A model generated the notes under the pieces. The model saw only the letters and a program-made list of their open reading frames with translations, searched no databases and was not told the DNA's origin. From NCBI GenBank assembly GCA_027673765.1, contig JAQDWB010000001.1:166813-230812 (forward strand): a DNA stretch of 64,000 bases. The letters are read 5' to 3'. The translations under genes and the position numbers were made by a program. Origin of the DNA: Coriobacteriaceae bacterium AM113-163 (GTDB lineage Bacteria > Actinomycetota > Coriobacteriia > Coriobacteriales > Coriobacteriaceae). This document shows positions 37,627 through 47,122 of the stretch, piece after piece; position 1 is the stretch's first letter, and the number at the start of each line of letters is the position of its first letter.

Positions 37627-38457
37627 ATGAGCGACGAAGAGCTCAAAAAGGTTGCCAACGAGGTAAGGAAGGGCATCGTCACCGGCGTGCACGCTGCCAA
37701 GTCCGGCCATCCGGGCGGTTCGCTCGGCGCTGCCGACATCATGACCTATCTGTACTTTGAGGAAATGAACGTCGACCCGGCCGATCCCCGCAAGGCCGAC
37801 CGCGATCGTTTTGTGCTCTCCAAGGGCCATTGCGCTCCGGGCCTGTACGCCGTGCTCGCCGAGCGCGGGTTCTTCCCCAAGGAGGATCTTGAGACGCTGC
37901 GCCATATCGGCAGCCACCTGCAGGGCCATCCCAACATGAACGACACCCCGGGCGTCGATATGTCCACCGGTTCGCTCGGCCAGGGCATCTCCGCCGCCGT
38001 GGGCATGGCGGTTGCCGCCAAGCACTGGGGCGATACTTACCGCACGTACGCCCTGCTGGGCGATGGCGAGAGCGAGGAGGGCCAGGTCTGGGAGGCCGCC
38101 ATGTTTGCCGGCAACCAGCAGCTCGATAACCTCTGCGTGATCGTCGACCACAACGGCCTGCAGATCGACGGTCCCGTCGAGGAGGTCAACGACCCCATGC
38201 CGCTCGCCGACAAGTTCCGCGCCTTTAAGTTCCACGTGGTGGAGCTTGCCGACGGCAACGATTTCGATCAGATTCGCGCCGCCTTTGCCGAGGCCCGCGC
38301 CACCAAGGGTCAGCCTACTGCCATTATCGCCGAGACCACAAAGGGCAAGGGCGTGTCCTTTATGGAGAACCAGGTTGGTTGGCACGGCAAGGCCCCCAAC
38401 GATGAACAGTTTGAGCAGGCCATGGCAGAGCTCACGGCCGCCGGAGAGGAGCTCTAG
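37627..38457 (+). CDS. Transketolase, N-terminal subunit
   Basis: 276 residues forming the thiamine-diphosphate-binding half. The TPP motif is LLGDGESEEGQVWEA, with the downstream Asn in VDHNGLQID. FVLSKGHCAPGLYAVLAE is also typical. AAAGGAAGG precedes the ATG. The other half is the next gene; split transketolases are common in anaerobes. It acts in the non-oxidative pentose phosphate pathway. Confidence 0.92.
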   Translation: MSDEELKKVANEVRKGIVTGVHAAKSGHPGGSLGAADIMTYLYFEEMNVDPADPRKADRDRFVLSKGHCAPGLYAVLAERGFFPKEDLETLRHIGSHLQGHPNMNDTPGVDMSTGSLGQGISAAVGMAVAAKHWGDTYRTYALLGDGESEEGQVWEAAMFAGNQQLDNLCVIVDHNGLQIDGPVEEVNDPMPLADKFRAFKFHVVELADGNDFDQIRAAFAEARATKGQPTAIIAETTKGKGVSFMENQVGWHGKAPNDEQFEQAMAELTAAGEEL

Positions 38458-38458
38458 G

Positions 38459-39400
38459 ATGGCAGACGTCAAGAAAATCGCCACGCGTGTAAGCTACGGC
38501 GAGGCCCTCGTCGAGCTCGCCAACGAGCACGATGACTTTGTGGTCCTCGACGCCGACCTGGCCGCCGCCACGCAGACCGGTAAGTTCAAGGCGGCCTGCC
38601 CCGACCGCTTCTTCGATGTGGGCATTGCCGAGAGCAACCTGATGGGCGTCGCCGCCGGTATCGCGACCACCGGTCGTGTTGCCTTCGCGAGTACCTTTGC
38701 CATGTTCGCTGCCGGTCGCGCCTTTGAGCAGGTTCGTAACTCCATCGGCTACCCGCACCTCAACGTTAAGATCGGTGCCACGCACGCCGGTATCTCGGTG
38801 GGCGAGGATGGTGCCACGCACCAGTGCTGCGAGGATATCGCCCTGATGCGCGTCATCCCCGGCATGGCTGTGATCGTTCCTGCCGACGACGTCGAGGCCC
38901 GTGCCGTGACGCGCGCCGCCTACGAGTGCGACGGTCCGGTGTACATGCGCTTTGCCCGTTTGGCCTCGCCGGTTATCAACGACCCCGAGACCTATAAGTT
39001 CGAGTTGGGTAAGGGCATTATCATGCGCGAGGGCGCCGATGTGACCATCATCGCCTGCGGCCTGATGGTCGGCGAGGCTCTCGAGGCCGCCGAGCAGCTC
39101 GCTGCCGAGGGCATCGACGCCGAGGTCATCAACATGCACACCATCAAGCCCATCGATGCCGATCTGATCGTCAAGAGCGCCACCAAGACCGGCCACGTCG
39201 TGACCGTCGAGGAGCACTCTGTGATCGGTGGCCTGGGCAGCGCCGTTGCCGATGTCCTGTGCGAGCAGTGCCCGACGCCGCTCAAGAAGATTGGCGTCAA
39301 CGATACCTTTGGCGAGTCCGGCCCGGGCGCCGAGCTCCTGCACAAGTACGGCCTGGACGCCGCCAACATCGTGGCGACCACCAAGGAGTTCCTGGCATAA
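38459..39400 (+). CDS. Transketolase, C-terminal subunit
   Basis: 313 residues with the pyrimidine-binding domain (FFDVGIAESNLMGVAAGIAT, where the Glu activates thiamine) and the C-terminal domain. ATG 38459 begins one base after the upstream stop and has GGAGAGGAG before it. Earlier in-frame codons lie inside the N-terminal subunit gene. Together the two form one transketolase. Confidence 0.92.
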   Translation: MADVKKIATRVSYGEALVELANEHDDFVVLDADLAAATQTGKFKAACPDRFFDVGIAESNLMGVAAGIATTGRVAFASTFAMFAAGRAFEQVRNSIGYPHLNVKIGATHAGISVGEDGATHQCCEDIALMRVIPGMAVIVPADDVEARAVTRAAYECDGPVYMRFARLASPVINDPETYKFELGKGIIMREGADVTIIACGLMVGEALEAAEQLAAEGIDAEVINMHTIKPIDADLIVKSATKTGHVVTVEEHSVIGGLGSAVADVLCEQCPTPLKKIGVNDTFGESGPGAELLHKYGLDAANIVATTKEFLA

Positions 39401-39447
39401 GGCAAGACGAGGCAAAGTATCGTCTCAACAACCACATCCAAGCCAGA

Positions 39448-39482
39448 ACAGGGGCATCCCCAAAGAGGGCGCCCCTGTTTTT
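39448..39482 (+). terminator. Rho-independent terminator after the transketolase genes
   Basis: ACAGGGGC (39448-39455) pairs with GCCCCTGT (39471-39478), followed by TTTTT. Confidence 0.85.
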
Positions 39483-39619
39483 GTTGAATTTAAAATAGAG
39501 CCCTGCCAAGTAAAGTTCCCATGGGGAAACGGGCCCATCCCAACAAAGTGCAATTCAGACCCTTCCAACTTTGTATGCGCAGCATCTCAAGTTGGTGCGT
39601 CGGCCCCATAGTAGCCGCA

Positions 39620-39747
39620 GGCCGGGCGCAGGGTTTCCTCCCAAATCTTTCCGCAGCGCAGGCCGGCGTTCGTCCGCAGCTCCGCAGGAGCAGGACAAAT
39701 GCCGGCCATGCGCGAGGACGATTTGGGAGGAAACCCTGCGCCCGGCC
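39620..39747. repeat. 128-bp near-palindrome (cruciform-type element)
   Basis: 28-bp perfect arms (39620-39647 and 39720-39747) enclose a nested inner stem: GCGC + GGCCGGC with GCCGGCC + GCGC, then GTCC/GGAC, then GCTCC/GGAGC around GCA. The outer arms and inner parts would form one long hairpin. It has no coding potential on its own and no clear target-site duplication was seen. It could be a MITE-like insertion or a protein-binding structure upstream of ftsE. Confidence 0.7.
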
Positions 39748-39851
39748 GGTGGGATCCCAAAGCCCGCCATGCTTCTTATGTGCAGCAAAGCTAATGCTGC
39801 TAAAATGTAAAGCGCTCATGTAGTTTAAACGCACGACGATAAGGAGCACCA

Positions 39852-41072
39852 GTGGGTAACCACTTCCGTACCTCCGGTGCGGGCGATGATGCCCCCAAGA
39901 CGCAGACAGGCGTCCAGGGCAGTCGTTTCGCCACTCCGGATTCAGAGGGCCAGCCTGTTGCTCAGGCCCCCACTCAGCCGGCAGATCAGGCACAGCCGGC
40001 ATCCGATCCCTTTGCCTACAATCCCACCAGCGATGTCGCGCTTTCCGGCACGGCGGGTTTTGAGCCCGTTCAGGCCGTGACCGCTCGCGTGGAGCAGCCT
40101 CAGGCTGGCGCCGCCACGCCGCAGCCTACCATGGCCGGCATTCCCGACCCCATGGCCCCTGCGACGCCGGTTCCTCAGCCTGCGCAGTCCGGTCTCTTTG
40201 CCTCTATTCCCGATCCCACGCAGCCTGCTGCCCCGGTGGTCGAGAGCGATCAGGCAGCCGAGGTCGCAAGCCTCGATAACGCGCTCAACAACCCCGATTT
40301 TACGTCGGTGTTTGCGCCCATCGATCCGCAGGCCAGCCGCAAGAAGATGGCCAAGCAGGCCGGTGTCGAGCCCGTCATCCTTATGGAGCATGTCACCAAG
40401 ATCTATCCGGCACAGCCCAACAAGCCTGCACTTGACGACATCAACATTGAGATCTATCCGGGCGAGTTCGTCTTCCTGGTCGGTCATTCCGGCTCGGGTA
40501 AGACCACGCTGCTGTCGACGCTCAACCGCGACGTCAAGCCGACGAGCGGCCGCATCTTGGTTGCCGGTCAGGACCTCATGAAGATCAAGAACCGCAAGGT
40601 TCCGTTCCTGCGCCGCCAGATTGGCGCCGTGTTCCAGGACTTTAAGCTTCTGCCGCAAAAGACCGCCTACGAAAACGTGGCGTTTGCCCTGCAGTGCATC
40701 GGCAAGCCCAAGGGCGTCATTCGCAGCCAGGTGCCGGAGGTGCTGCGTCTGGTCGGTCTGGCCGATCAGATGGACTCGCTGCCCGACCAGCTTTCCGGTG
40801 GCGAGCAGCAGCGCGTCGCCGTCGCCCGCGCTATGGTCAACCGTCCGCCGCTGCTGATCTGCGACGAGCCCACGGGTAACCTCGACCCGGCGATCTCGCT
40901 GGGCATCATGAAGCTGCTCGAGCGTATTAACCGCACCGGCACCACCGTGATCGTCGCCACGCACGACCGCGAGATGGTCGATAGCATGCACCGTCGCGTG
41001 ATCGCCCTCGAGGGCGGCCACGTTATCCGCGACCAGGAGAGGGGAGGTTACGGCAACTATGGCACCAACTAA
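39852..41072 (+). CDS. ftsE: Cell division ATP-binding protein FtsE with N-terminal extension
   Basis: ATPase partner of FtsX that controls peptidoglycan hydrolases at the septum. It has 406 residues, about 175 more than the usual ~225-230. Residues 1-~174 are low-complexity, rich in Pro, Ala, Gln and Asp, and likely disordered. The ABC domain starts near 176: Walker A GHSGSGKTT, LSGGEQQRVAVARA, and LLICDEPTGNLDP. The GTG start at 39852 has AAGGAG at 39841-39846. It overlaps ftsX by 14 bp. Confidence 0.93.
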   Translation: MGNHFRTSGAGDDAPKTQTGVQGSRFATPDSEGQPVAQAPTQPADQAQPASDPFAYNPTSDVALSGTAGFEPVQAVTARVEQPQAGAATPQPTMAGIPDPMAPATPVPQPAQSGLFASIPDPTQPAAPVVESDQAAEVASLDNALNNPDFTSVFAPIDPQASRKKMAKQAGVEPVILMEHVTKIYPAQPNKPALDDINIEIYPGEFVFLVGHSGSGKTTLLSTLNRDVKPTSGRILVAGQDLMKIKNRKVPFLRRQIGAVFQDFKLLPQKTAYENVAFALQCIGKPKGVIRSQVPEVLRLVGLADQMDSLPDQLSGGEQQRVAVARAMVNRPPLLICDEPTGNLDPAISLGIMKLLERINRTGTTVIVATHDREMVDSMHRRVIALEGGHVIRDQERGGYGNYGTN

Positions 41073-41979
41073 CGTGGGCTACTCCTTCAAAGAGGCAATC
41101 AGTCACTTCTTCCGTAACTGGACTACCTCGCTCGGCGCCGTCATCACGATCTTCCTTTCGCTGTTTATCATCGGCCTGTTCATCATGGGCTCCGCGATGC
41201 TGAACTCCGTGATCGGCACCGTCGAGGATCAGGTTGTCATCAACGCGTTCATTAGCGATGACGCCGATCAGGCCGATGTTCAGGCTTTTGAGGCCGAGCT
41301 TAAGACGTGGAATAACGTCAAGTCCGTGACCTATAAGGACAAGGACGACGCGCTGGCCGAGTATACGAGCAAGATGTCGGGCAACGCCGACGCCACCATG
41401 AGCGCGCTCGATGGCCAGAACCCGCTGCCGGCTTCGTTTGCAATTGAGATGGACGATCCGTCCAAGGTCGAGAGCACGGCCCAGAAGCTCAAGAAGAACG
41501 CCGACTTCCAGAAGATCGCGGATGACGGCGACGTCAACGCGAGCGTGCTGTACGGCCAGGAGGAAGTGAGCCGCCTGTTCCAGGTGACCAACTACATCCG
41601 CATCGCCGCCGTGGTGCTCGTTGGCCTTTTGACCTTTATCGCATTCATCTTCATCAACAACACGATTCGCCTGTCCATCACGGCGCGTCGTCGTGAGATT
41701 GCGATTATGCGTCTGGTCGGCGCCAGCAACGGCTTCATTCGCGGCCCGTTTATCACCGAGGGCGTACTGCAGGCCATTTTGGGCTCGCTGCTTTCCATCG
41801 GCGTTCTGGAGCTGCTGCGCAATCTGATGATTCCGCGTTTGCAGGAGAGCATCGGCTGGATGTCGTTTGCCCTGCCGATGCAGTACTACCTGGTGACCTA
41901 TGCTGCGCTGATTCTGGTCGGCGTGATTATCGGTCTCTTTGGTTCTGCCATCGCCATGCGCCGCTACCTGCGCGTGTAG
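41059..41979 (+). CDS. ftsX: Cell division protein FtsX
   Basis: 306-residue membrane partner of FtsE. It has a first membrane segment at ~25-50, an extracellular domain (about 55-175), then three segments (about 185-205, 230-255, 280-300). The FtsX motif TARRREIAIMRLVGASNGFIR is at the cytoplasmic loop. Start 41059 lies inside the ftsE end, so the two are translationally coupled. A terminator follows. Confidence 0.94.
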   Translation: MAPTNVGYSFKEAISHFFRNWTTSLGAVITIFLSLFIIGLFIMGSAMLNSVIGTVEDQVVINAFISDDADQADVQAFEAELKTWNNVKSVTYKDKDDALAEYTSKMSGNADATMSALDGQNPLPASFAIEMDDPSKVESTAQKLKKNADFQKIADDGDVNASVLYGQEEVSRLFQVTNYIRIAAVVLVGLLTFIAFIFINNTIRLSITARRREIAIMRLVGASNGFIRGPFITEGVLQAILGSLLSIGVLELLRNLMIPRLQESIGWMSFALPMQYYLVTYAALILVGVIIGLFGSAIAMRRYLRV

Positions 41980-42003
41980 GCATGCCTGGAATTCATCCCT
42001 TCC

Positions 42004-42037
42004 AACGGGTCGTCTCTTGCGGGGCGGCCCGTTTTTT
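42004..42037 (+). terminator. Rho-independent terminator after ftsX
   Basis: AACGGG (42004-42009) pairs with CCCGTT (42028-42033), with CG/CG inside, and TTTTTT overlaps the end. Confidence 0.8.
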
Positions 42038-42114
42038 GATCCCTAGGGGACGGCAGGAAAACGGATCATTTGGGTAGACTCTTTGGAGTTCGCAATCGAT
42101 AGTTAGGAGGCGCC

Positions 42115-44250
42115 ATGGGGCGCAATAACAAGCATAAGCGTGGAGCTCGCAATAAGCGCGGGCCGGTGCGCAGCGAACGCCGTCCGAGCCTGACCGGGCG
42201 CGTGCAGCTCCATGAGCATAGCGCCTACGTTGTAACCGAAAACGGCGACTACAAGGTCATGGGCCGCGGTAAGCGCGAGATCATGGATGGCGATACCGTT
42301 GCCGTGAGCATTAAGAACAGCCCGCACGGTGAGCGGCGCGCCGTGATCGAAGGCGTGGTTGAGCGCGCAGCCATAAGCGTGGTGGGTACGTACCAGACCG
42401 CTGGTCCGCTCGGTGTGATCGAGCCGCTCGATTCGCGCCTGAAGGCCGACTTCTTCATTCTGCCCGAGGATACCTCGGCGGATCGTCTGGGCGTCCACCC
42501 GGGTGATGCCGTTGTCGCGCGCATTTTGACCTACCCGACGCGCCTGGAATCGGGCACCGTGACGATCGAACGCCGCATTGGCGGAGATGACGCGCCCGAT
42601 TTGGGCGTTCAATACGTGATGGCGCGTTACGGCTATACCGATAGCTATCCCGAGGCCGCGCTGGACGAGGCCGAGGGACTTTCGCTCGATGTGTCCGCGG
42701 CGCTTAAGGACCCGCTCCGCCGCGATCTGCGCGACCGCTTTGTCATCACGATCGACCCGGTCGACGCGCGCGACTTTGACGATGCCATTTCGCTTGAGCG
42801 CACGCCCGAGGGTGGCTACAAGCTGGGTGTGCATATCGCTGACGTTTCTCACTATGTGGCTTGGGACGGGCATATCGATCTTGAGGCTCGCCATCGTACG
42901 ACATCGGTGTATCTGGCCGATCGCGTGCTTCCCATGCTGCCCGAACGCCTGTCCTGTGACCTATGCTCGCTTCGCCCTGACGAGGACCGTCTTGCGTTTA
43001 CCGTTGACATTGAGCTCGATGCGCAGGGTCGCGTGCGGCATTACGATCCGTACCCCAGCGTGATTCGCTCGCGTGTGCGTATGGACTATGACGGCGCCGA
43101 GGCGCTGCTGGTGCGTGCCGACGCTGTTGAGTATTCGGTGCTGGAAGGCGCCGCTGAGGATGTTGCGGCTGCTGAGGCCTCGCGCGAGGAGGCGCTTGAG
43201 CGCGGTCTTGCGTGCGAGGAAACTGCTCGCGGCTATAACGTCGACCTCGGCGATTTCCTTGTCGCCGCCAACGAACTCGCCGAACTTCGCCGTCGTATTC
43301 GTCGTGCCCGCGGCTCAGTCGATTTTGACACGGCCGAGATTCGCGCTCTATTGGATGAGGACGGAGTGCCCGTGCAGATTGTGGCGCGCGAGCGTTCGTG
43401 TGCCACGTCGCTTATCGAGGAAGCCATGCTACTCGCCAACGAGTGCGTTGCAGAGTGGCTGGCAGACCGTGATATCGAGGCCTGCTATCGCGTGCATGAG
43501 GATCCGAGCCCCGATAGCCTGCACGGTGCCGCCGTTGCGCTGGCGCAGCTAGGCATCATCGACGATCGCCGTGCTGCCGGTATCGCCCTGGGGAGTCCCG
43601 ATGAGCTACAGGCTGCAGTTGATGCTGCCGCCGGTACGGCCAACGCACCGCTCGTCAACACGCTGCTTCTGCGCAGCATGCAGCGCGCACTGTACAAGCC
43701 GCGCAACGAGGGCCACTTTGCGCTCGCCGCGCCGTGCTACTGTCACTTTACGAGTCCCATCCGTCGCTACCCCGATCTGGTGGTGCACCGCGTGCTCAAA
43801 CTGCAGTTGGCCTATGAGCAGCTCGGCGGCAAGGACGCCCTGGTCCGTACACCGCGGCTGATCGGCAAGGGGCGCGAGTCGCTGCCGCGCATTCTGCCGC
43901 AGATCTGCCGCGCATGCAGCGATGCCGAGCGCGCGGCAGATGCCGCTAGCCATGCGACGCAAAAGATCAAGATTGCCCAGTACTATGAGGATCGCCTGGG
44001 CGAGCGCTATGCCGGAACGGTCTCATGGGTCAGCAGCATGGGCCTCTTTGTGCGCTTGGACCTGACGCAGGTCGAAGGCTTGGTTTCGATCAAGAGCCTG
44101 GGCAACGAGTGGTTCGAGTTCGACGAGGATGCGCTCACGCTCACAGGTGCCGACACGGGGACTCGCTATGAACTGGGTCAGCGCGTGATTATCGAGGTCT
44201 CGCGCGTCAATACCACGCGTGGGCACTTGGACTTTAAGCTTATCCATTAG
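42115..44250 (+). CDS. rnr: Ribonuclease R
   Basis: 3'-5' exoribonuclease that degrades structured RNA. It has 711 residues: basic N-terminus, cold-shock domain (about 20-80), RNB catalytic domain with the aspartates of TIDPVDARDFDDAISL near residue 220, and a C-terminal S1 domain (about 625-710). It often lies near smpB, which here is 7.9 kb away. AGGAGG precedes the ATG. Confidence 0.94.
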   Translation: MGRNNKHKRGARNKRGPVRSERRPSLTGRVQLHEHSAYVVTENGDYKVMGRGKREIMDGDTVAVSIKNSPHGERRAVIEGVVERAAISVVGTYQTAGPLGVIEPLDSRLKADFFILPEDTSADRLGVHPGDAVVARILTYPTRLESGTVTIERRIGGDDAPDLGVQYVMARYGYTDSYPEAALDEAEGLSLDVSAALKDPLRRDLRDRFVITIDPVDARDFDDAISLERTPEGGYKLGVHIADVSHYVAWDGHIDLEARHRTTSVYLADRVLPMLPERLSCDLCSLRPDEDRLAFTVDIELDAQGRVRHYDPYPSVIRSRVRMDYDGAEALLVRADAVEYSVLEGAAEDVAAAEASREEALERGLACEETARGYNVDLGDFLVAANELAELRRRIRRARGSVDFDTAEIRALLDEDGVPVQIVARERSCATSLIEEAMLLANECVAEWLADRDIEACYRVHEDPSPDSLHGAAVALAQLGIIDDRRAAGIALGSPDELQAAVDAAAGTANAPLVNTLLLRSMQRALYKPRNEGHFALAAPCYCHFTSPIRRYPDLVVHRVLKLQLAYEQLGGKDALVRTPRLIGKGRESLPRILPQICRACSDAERAADAASHATQKIKIAQYYEDRLGERYAGTVSWVSSMGLFVRLDLTQVEGLVSIKSLGNEWFEFDEDALTLTGADTGTRYELGQRVIIEVSRVNTTRGHLDFKLIH

Positions 44251-44275
44251 CCAAATCTCGACTCATGGCGGGAGA

Positions 44276-44312
44276 GCGGAGGGCGGTCTTTCGGGGCCGC
44301 CCTCCGCATTTG
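44276..44312 (+). terminator. Hairpin after rnr
   Basis: GCGGAGGGCGG (44276-44286) and CCGCCCTCCGC (44297-44307) form an 11-bp stem with a short, imperfect T-run after it. Confidence 0.65.
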
Positions 44313-44370
44313 GATCATGGCTACCTTGCCGTCTGCTCGGCCGCCCGCTTACCTGCTATTCGAGAGGTAA

Positions 44371-44407
44371 AACCTACCAAAATAAACCTGTCCCTTTTTG
44401 GCAGGTT
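44371..44407. repeat. Hairpin with CTGTCCC loop upstream of the serine recombinase
   Basis: AACCTACCAAAA pairs with TTTTTGGCAGGTT around a loop containing TAAACCTGTCCC. It is a near-copy of 32239-32275. It ends 20 bp before the recombinase start. Confidence 0.6.
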
Positions 44408-44427
44408 TACAAGAAAGCGGGGATGAG

Positions 44428-45033
44428 ATGGCGACGGTGTATGGTTATGCGCGGGTGAGTTCGCGCGATCAGAATCTGAATCGGCAGCTGGATGCGCTGG
44501 GCGCCTATGGCGTGGGCTCGGCGAATATTTATGCCGACCATGCGAGCGGCAAGGACTTCGATCGCCCGCGGTATCGCGAGCTGCTGCACATCCTGGGAGA
44601 CGGGGACGTGCTGGTGGTGCTTTCTATCGACCGGCTTGGCCGTAATTACTCCGAGATTCTTGAGGAATGGCGACGCATTACCAAGGAGCTCGGGGTTGCC
44701 ATTGTGGTGTTGGACATGCCATTGCTTGACACGCGCGCCAGGGCCAGCGGCGCGCCGGATGTGACCAATACCCTGATTGCCGATATTGTGCTGCAACTGC
44801 TGAGCTACGTGGCGCAGGTGGAGCGCGAGAATATCCATCGGCGCCAGGCGGAGGGAATTGCAGCGGCGCGGGCGCGAGGGGTCCGTTTCGGTCGACCTCG
44901 CAAGCCGTGCCCTCCTCAGTTTGAGCTGGTGCGCGATAGCTATGAGGCGGGCGATATTACCCGCAGCCAGGCAGCAAAGTGCCTGGGCGTGTGCGTGGGG
45001 ACGTTCGATCGCTGGATGCGCGAGGCGGGGTAG
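44428..45033 (+). CDS. Serine recombinase (resolvase/invertase type)
   Basis: 201 residues. The N-terminal catalytic domain is GYARVSSRDQNLNRQ with the nucleophile Ser in RVSS. Typical motifs DHASGKDFDRPRY and DRLGRNYSEIL follow, and a C-terminal HTH covers about 160-200 (ITRSQAAKCLGVCVGTFDRW). No transposase or recognisable pair of recombination sites flanks it. It may act on a distant invertible or transposon segment. Start 44428 was chosen because the upstream part has no homology. Confidence 0.85.
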   Translation: MATVYGYARVSSRDQNLNRQLDALGAYGVGSANIYADHASGKDFDRPRYRELLHILGDGDVLVVLSIDRLGRNYSEILEEWRRITKELGVAIVVLDMPLLDTRARASGAPDVTNTLIADIVLQLLSYVAQVERENIHRRQAEGIAAARARGVRFGRPRKPCPPQFELVRDSYEAGDITRSQAAKCLGVCVGTFDRWMREAG

Positions 45034-45156
45034 GGGTTTGCGACTCGGCCGATCGGCGCCCATGCGAGGCGCTAGCCGGTAACAAACCCGTTTCTGATAA
45101 TGCGACCTTGTTGAATTATTTTGTGTCGCGCGTATTTCCGAGCGGTCGGATTTGAG

Positions 45157-45183
45157 GGGCGAGCGGTAGAACGCTCGCCCTTT
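45157..45183 (+). terminator. Terminator after the serine recombinase
   Basis: GGGCGAGCG (45157-45165) pairs with CGCTCGCCC (45172-45180), followed by TTTG. Confidence 0.65.
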
Positions 45184-45205
45184 GTGCGCCACGATGCGGC
45201 ACAAT

Positions 45206-45234
45206 GTACCGTAAAAGCTGTTTGTATCCGGTAC
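45206..45234. promoter_or_regulatory. Inverted repeat upstream of the murR-like gene, candidate operator
   Basis: GTACCG (45206-45211) and CGGTAC (45229-45234) are separated by 17 bp and lie about 50 bp before the start. A regulator of this family could bind here. No binding data; inferred from position. Confidence 0.35.
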
Positions 45235-45279
45235 GAATCATTCGTTGGTCTTTAATTCTTCTCAACGGAGGTGTTTGAG

Positions 45280-46131
45280 ATGGCAAACGGATTGCTTTTG
45301 CGGCTTCGCGAGCGTGAGCTCAGCGCGAGCCCGGCGGAACGCAATGTCATCGCATATGTAAGCGCTCATCCGCACGAGGTGGTCGGGCTGTCCGTCCGCG
45401 GTCTTGCCGATACCACGTTCTCCTCGCCCTCGAGCATTTTGCGCTTTTGCAAGCGCTTGGGTTTTGCGGGCTACAAGGAGTTCCAGCGCGAACTGATTGC
45501 CGAGCTGGCGCTCTTGGGTGACAAGAAAGACGTTGCCCTCGAGGACATCTCCATGGATGACAGCGTCGAACGTATCGTGGGGAAGGTGATGAAAAGCAAC
45601 GTGCACACGATCGAAGCGACGGCGCGAACGCTCGATTACACCGTCTTGGAGCGATGTGCGGCCTATCTTAAGCGGGCACGTGCGGTCAATCTGTTCGGTA
45701 TCGGTGCCTCTCGTTTGGTCGCGCACGATCTGGCGCAAAAGCTCATGCGTGTCGACAAGGAGTGCCATCTGTACGACGACTGGCATGATCAGCTCTTGTG
45801 TGCCAAGAACATGCATGAGGGCGATATGGCAATCGCCTTTAGCTACTCGGGCTTGACGCAAGAGGTGCTGGGCTGCACCGCCGAGGCTCAACGTCACAAC
45901 TGTCCCGTTGTGGCCGTTACCAAAGTAGATGGATCATCCAAGCTTGCCACCGTGGCCGATGCCGTGCTCGGCGTCGCTGCGAGTGAACCCTTGGTCCGCA
46001 GCGGTGCCATGGCTTCGCGTATGGCCCAGCTTATGGTTGTCGATGCCCTGTACGCTGCTTACGTTGCCAGCGACTACGAACGGGCGACGCATGTCATTAA
46101 GCAAAACTACATCGAGAAACAGGAAAGATGA
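45280..46131 (+). CDS. MurR/RpiR-family transcriptional regulator
   Basis: 283 residues: N-terminal HTH_6 (about 1-80, GLADTTFSSPSSILRFCKRL) and a C-terminal SIS sugar-phosphate-binding domain (about 120-260, NLFGIGASRLVAHDLAQKL and AIAFSYSGLTQEV). ATG 45280 has CGGAGGTG before it. It is directly upstream of murQ and the MurP-like gene, so it probably senses MurNAc-6-phosphate. Confidence 0.9.
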   Translation: MANGLLLRLRERELSASPAERNVIAYVSAHPHEVVGLSVRGLADTTFSSPSSILRFCKRLGFAGYKEFQRELIAELALLGDKKDVALEDISMDDSVERIVGKVMKSNVHTIEATARTLDYTVLERCAAYLKRARAVNLFGIGASRLVAHDLAQKLMRVDKECHLYDDWHDQLLCAKNMHEGDMAIAFSYSGLTQEVLGCTAEAQRHNCPVVAVTKVDGSSKLATVADAVLGVAASEPLVRSGAMASRMAQLMVVDALYAAYVASDYERATHVIKQNYIEKQER

Positions 46132-46141
46132 GGTGAATGAA

Positions 46142-47065
<924 letters not shown>

Positions 47066-47122
47066 GTGCGCGGTGTGAGCTGATATGACATCCAGACGAG
47101 ATACCCAATACAAGGAGGAGTT

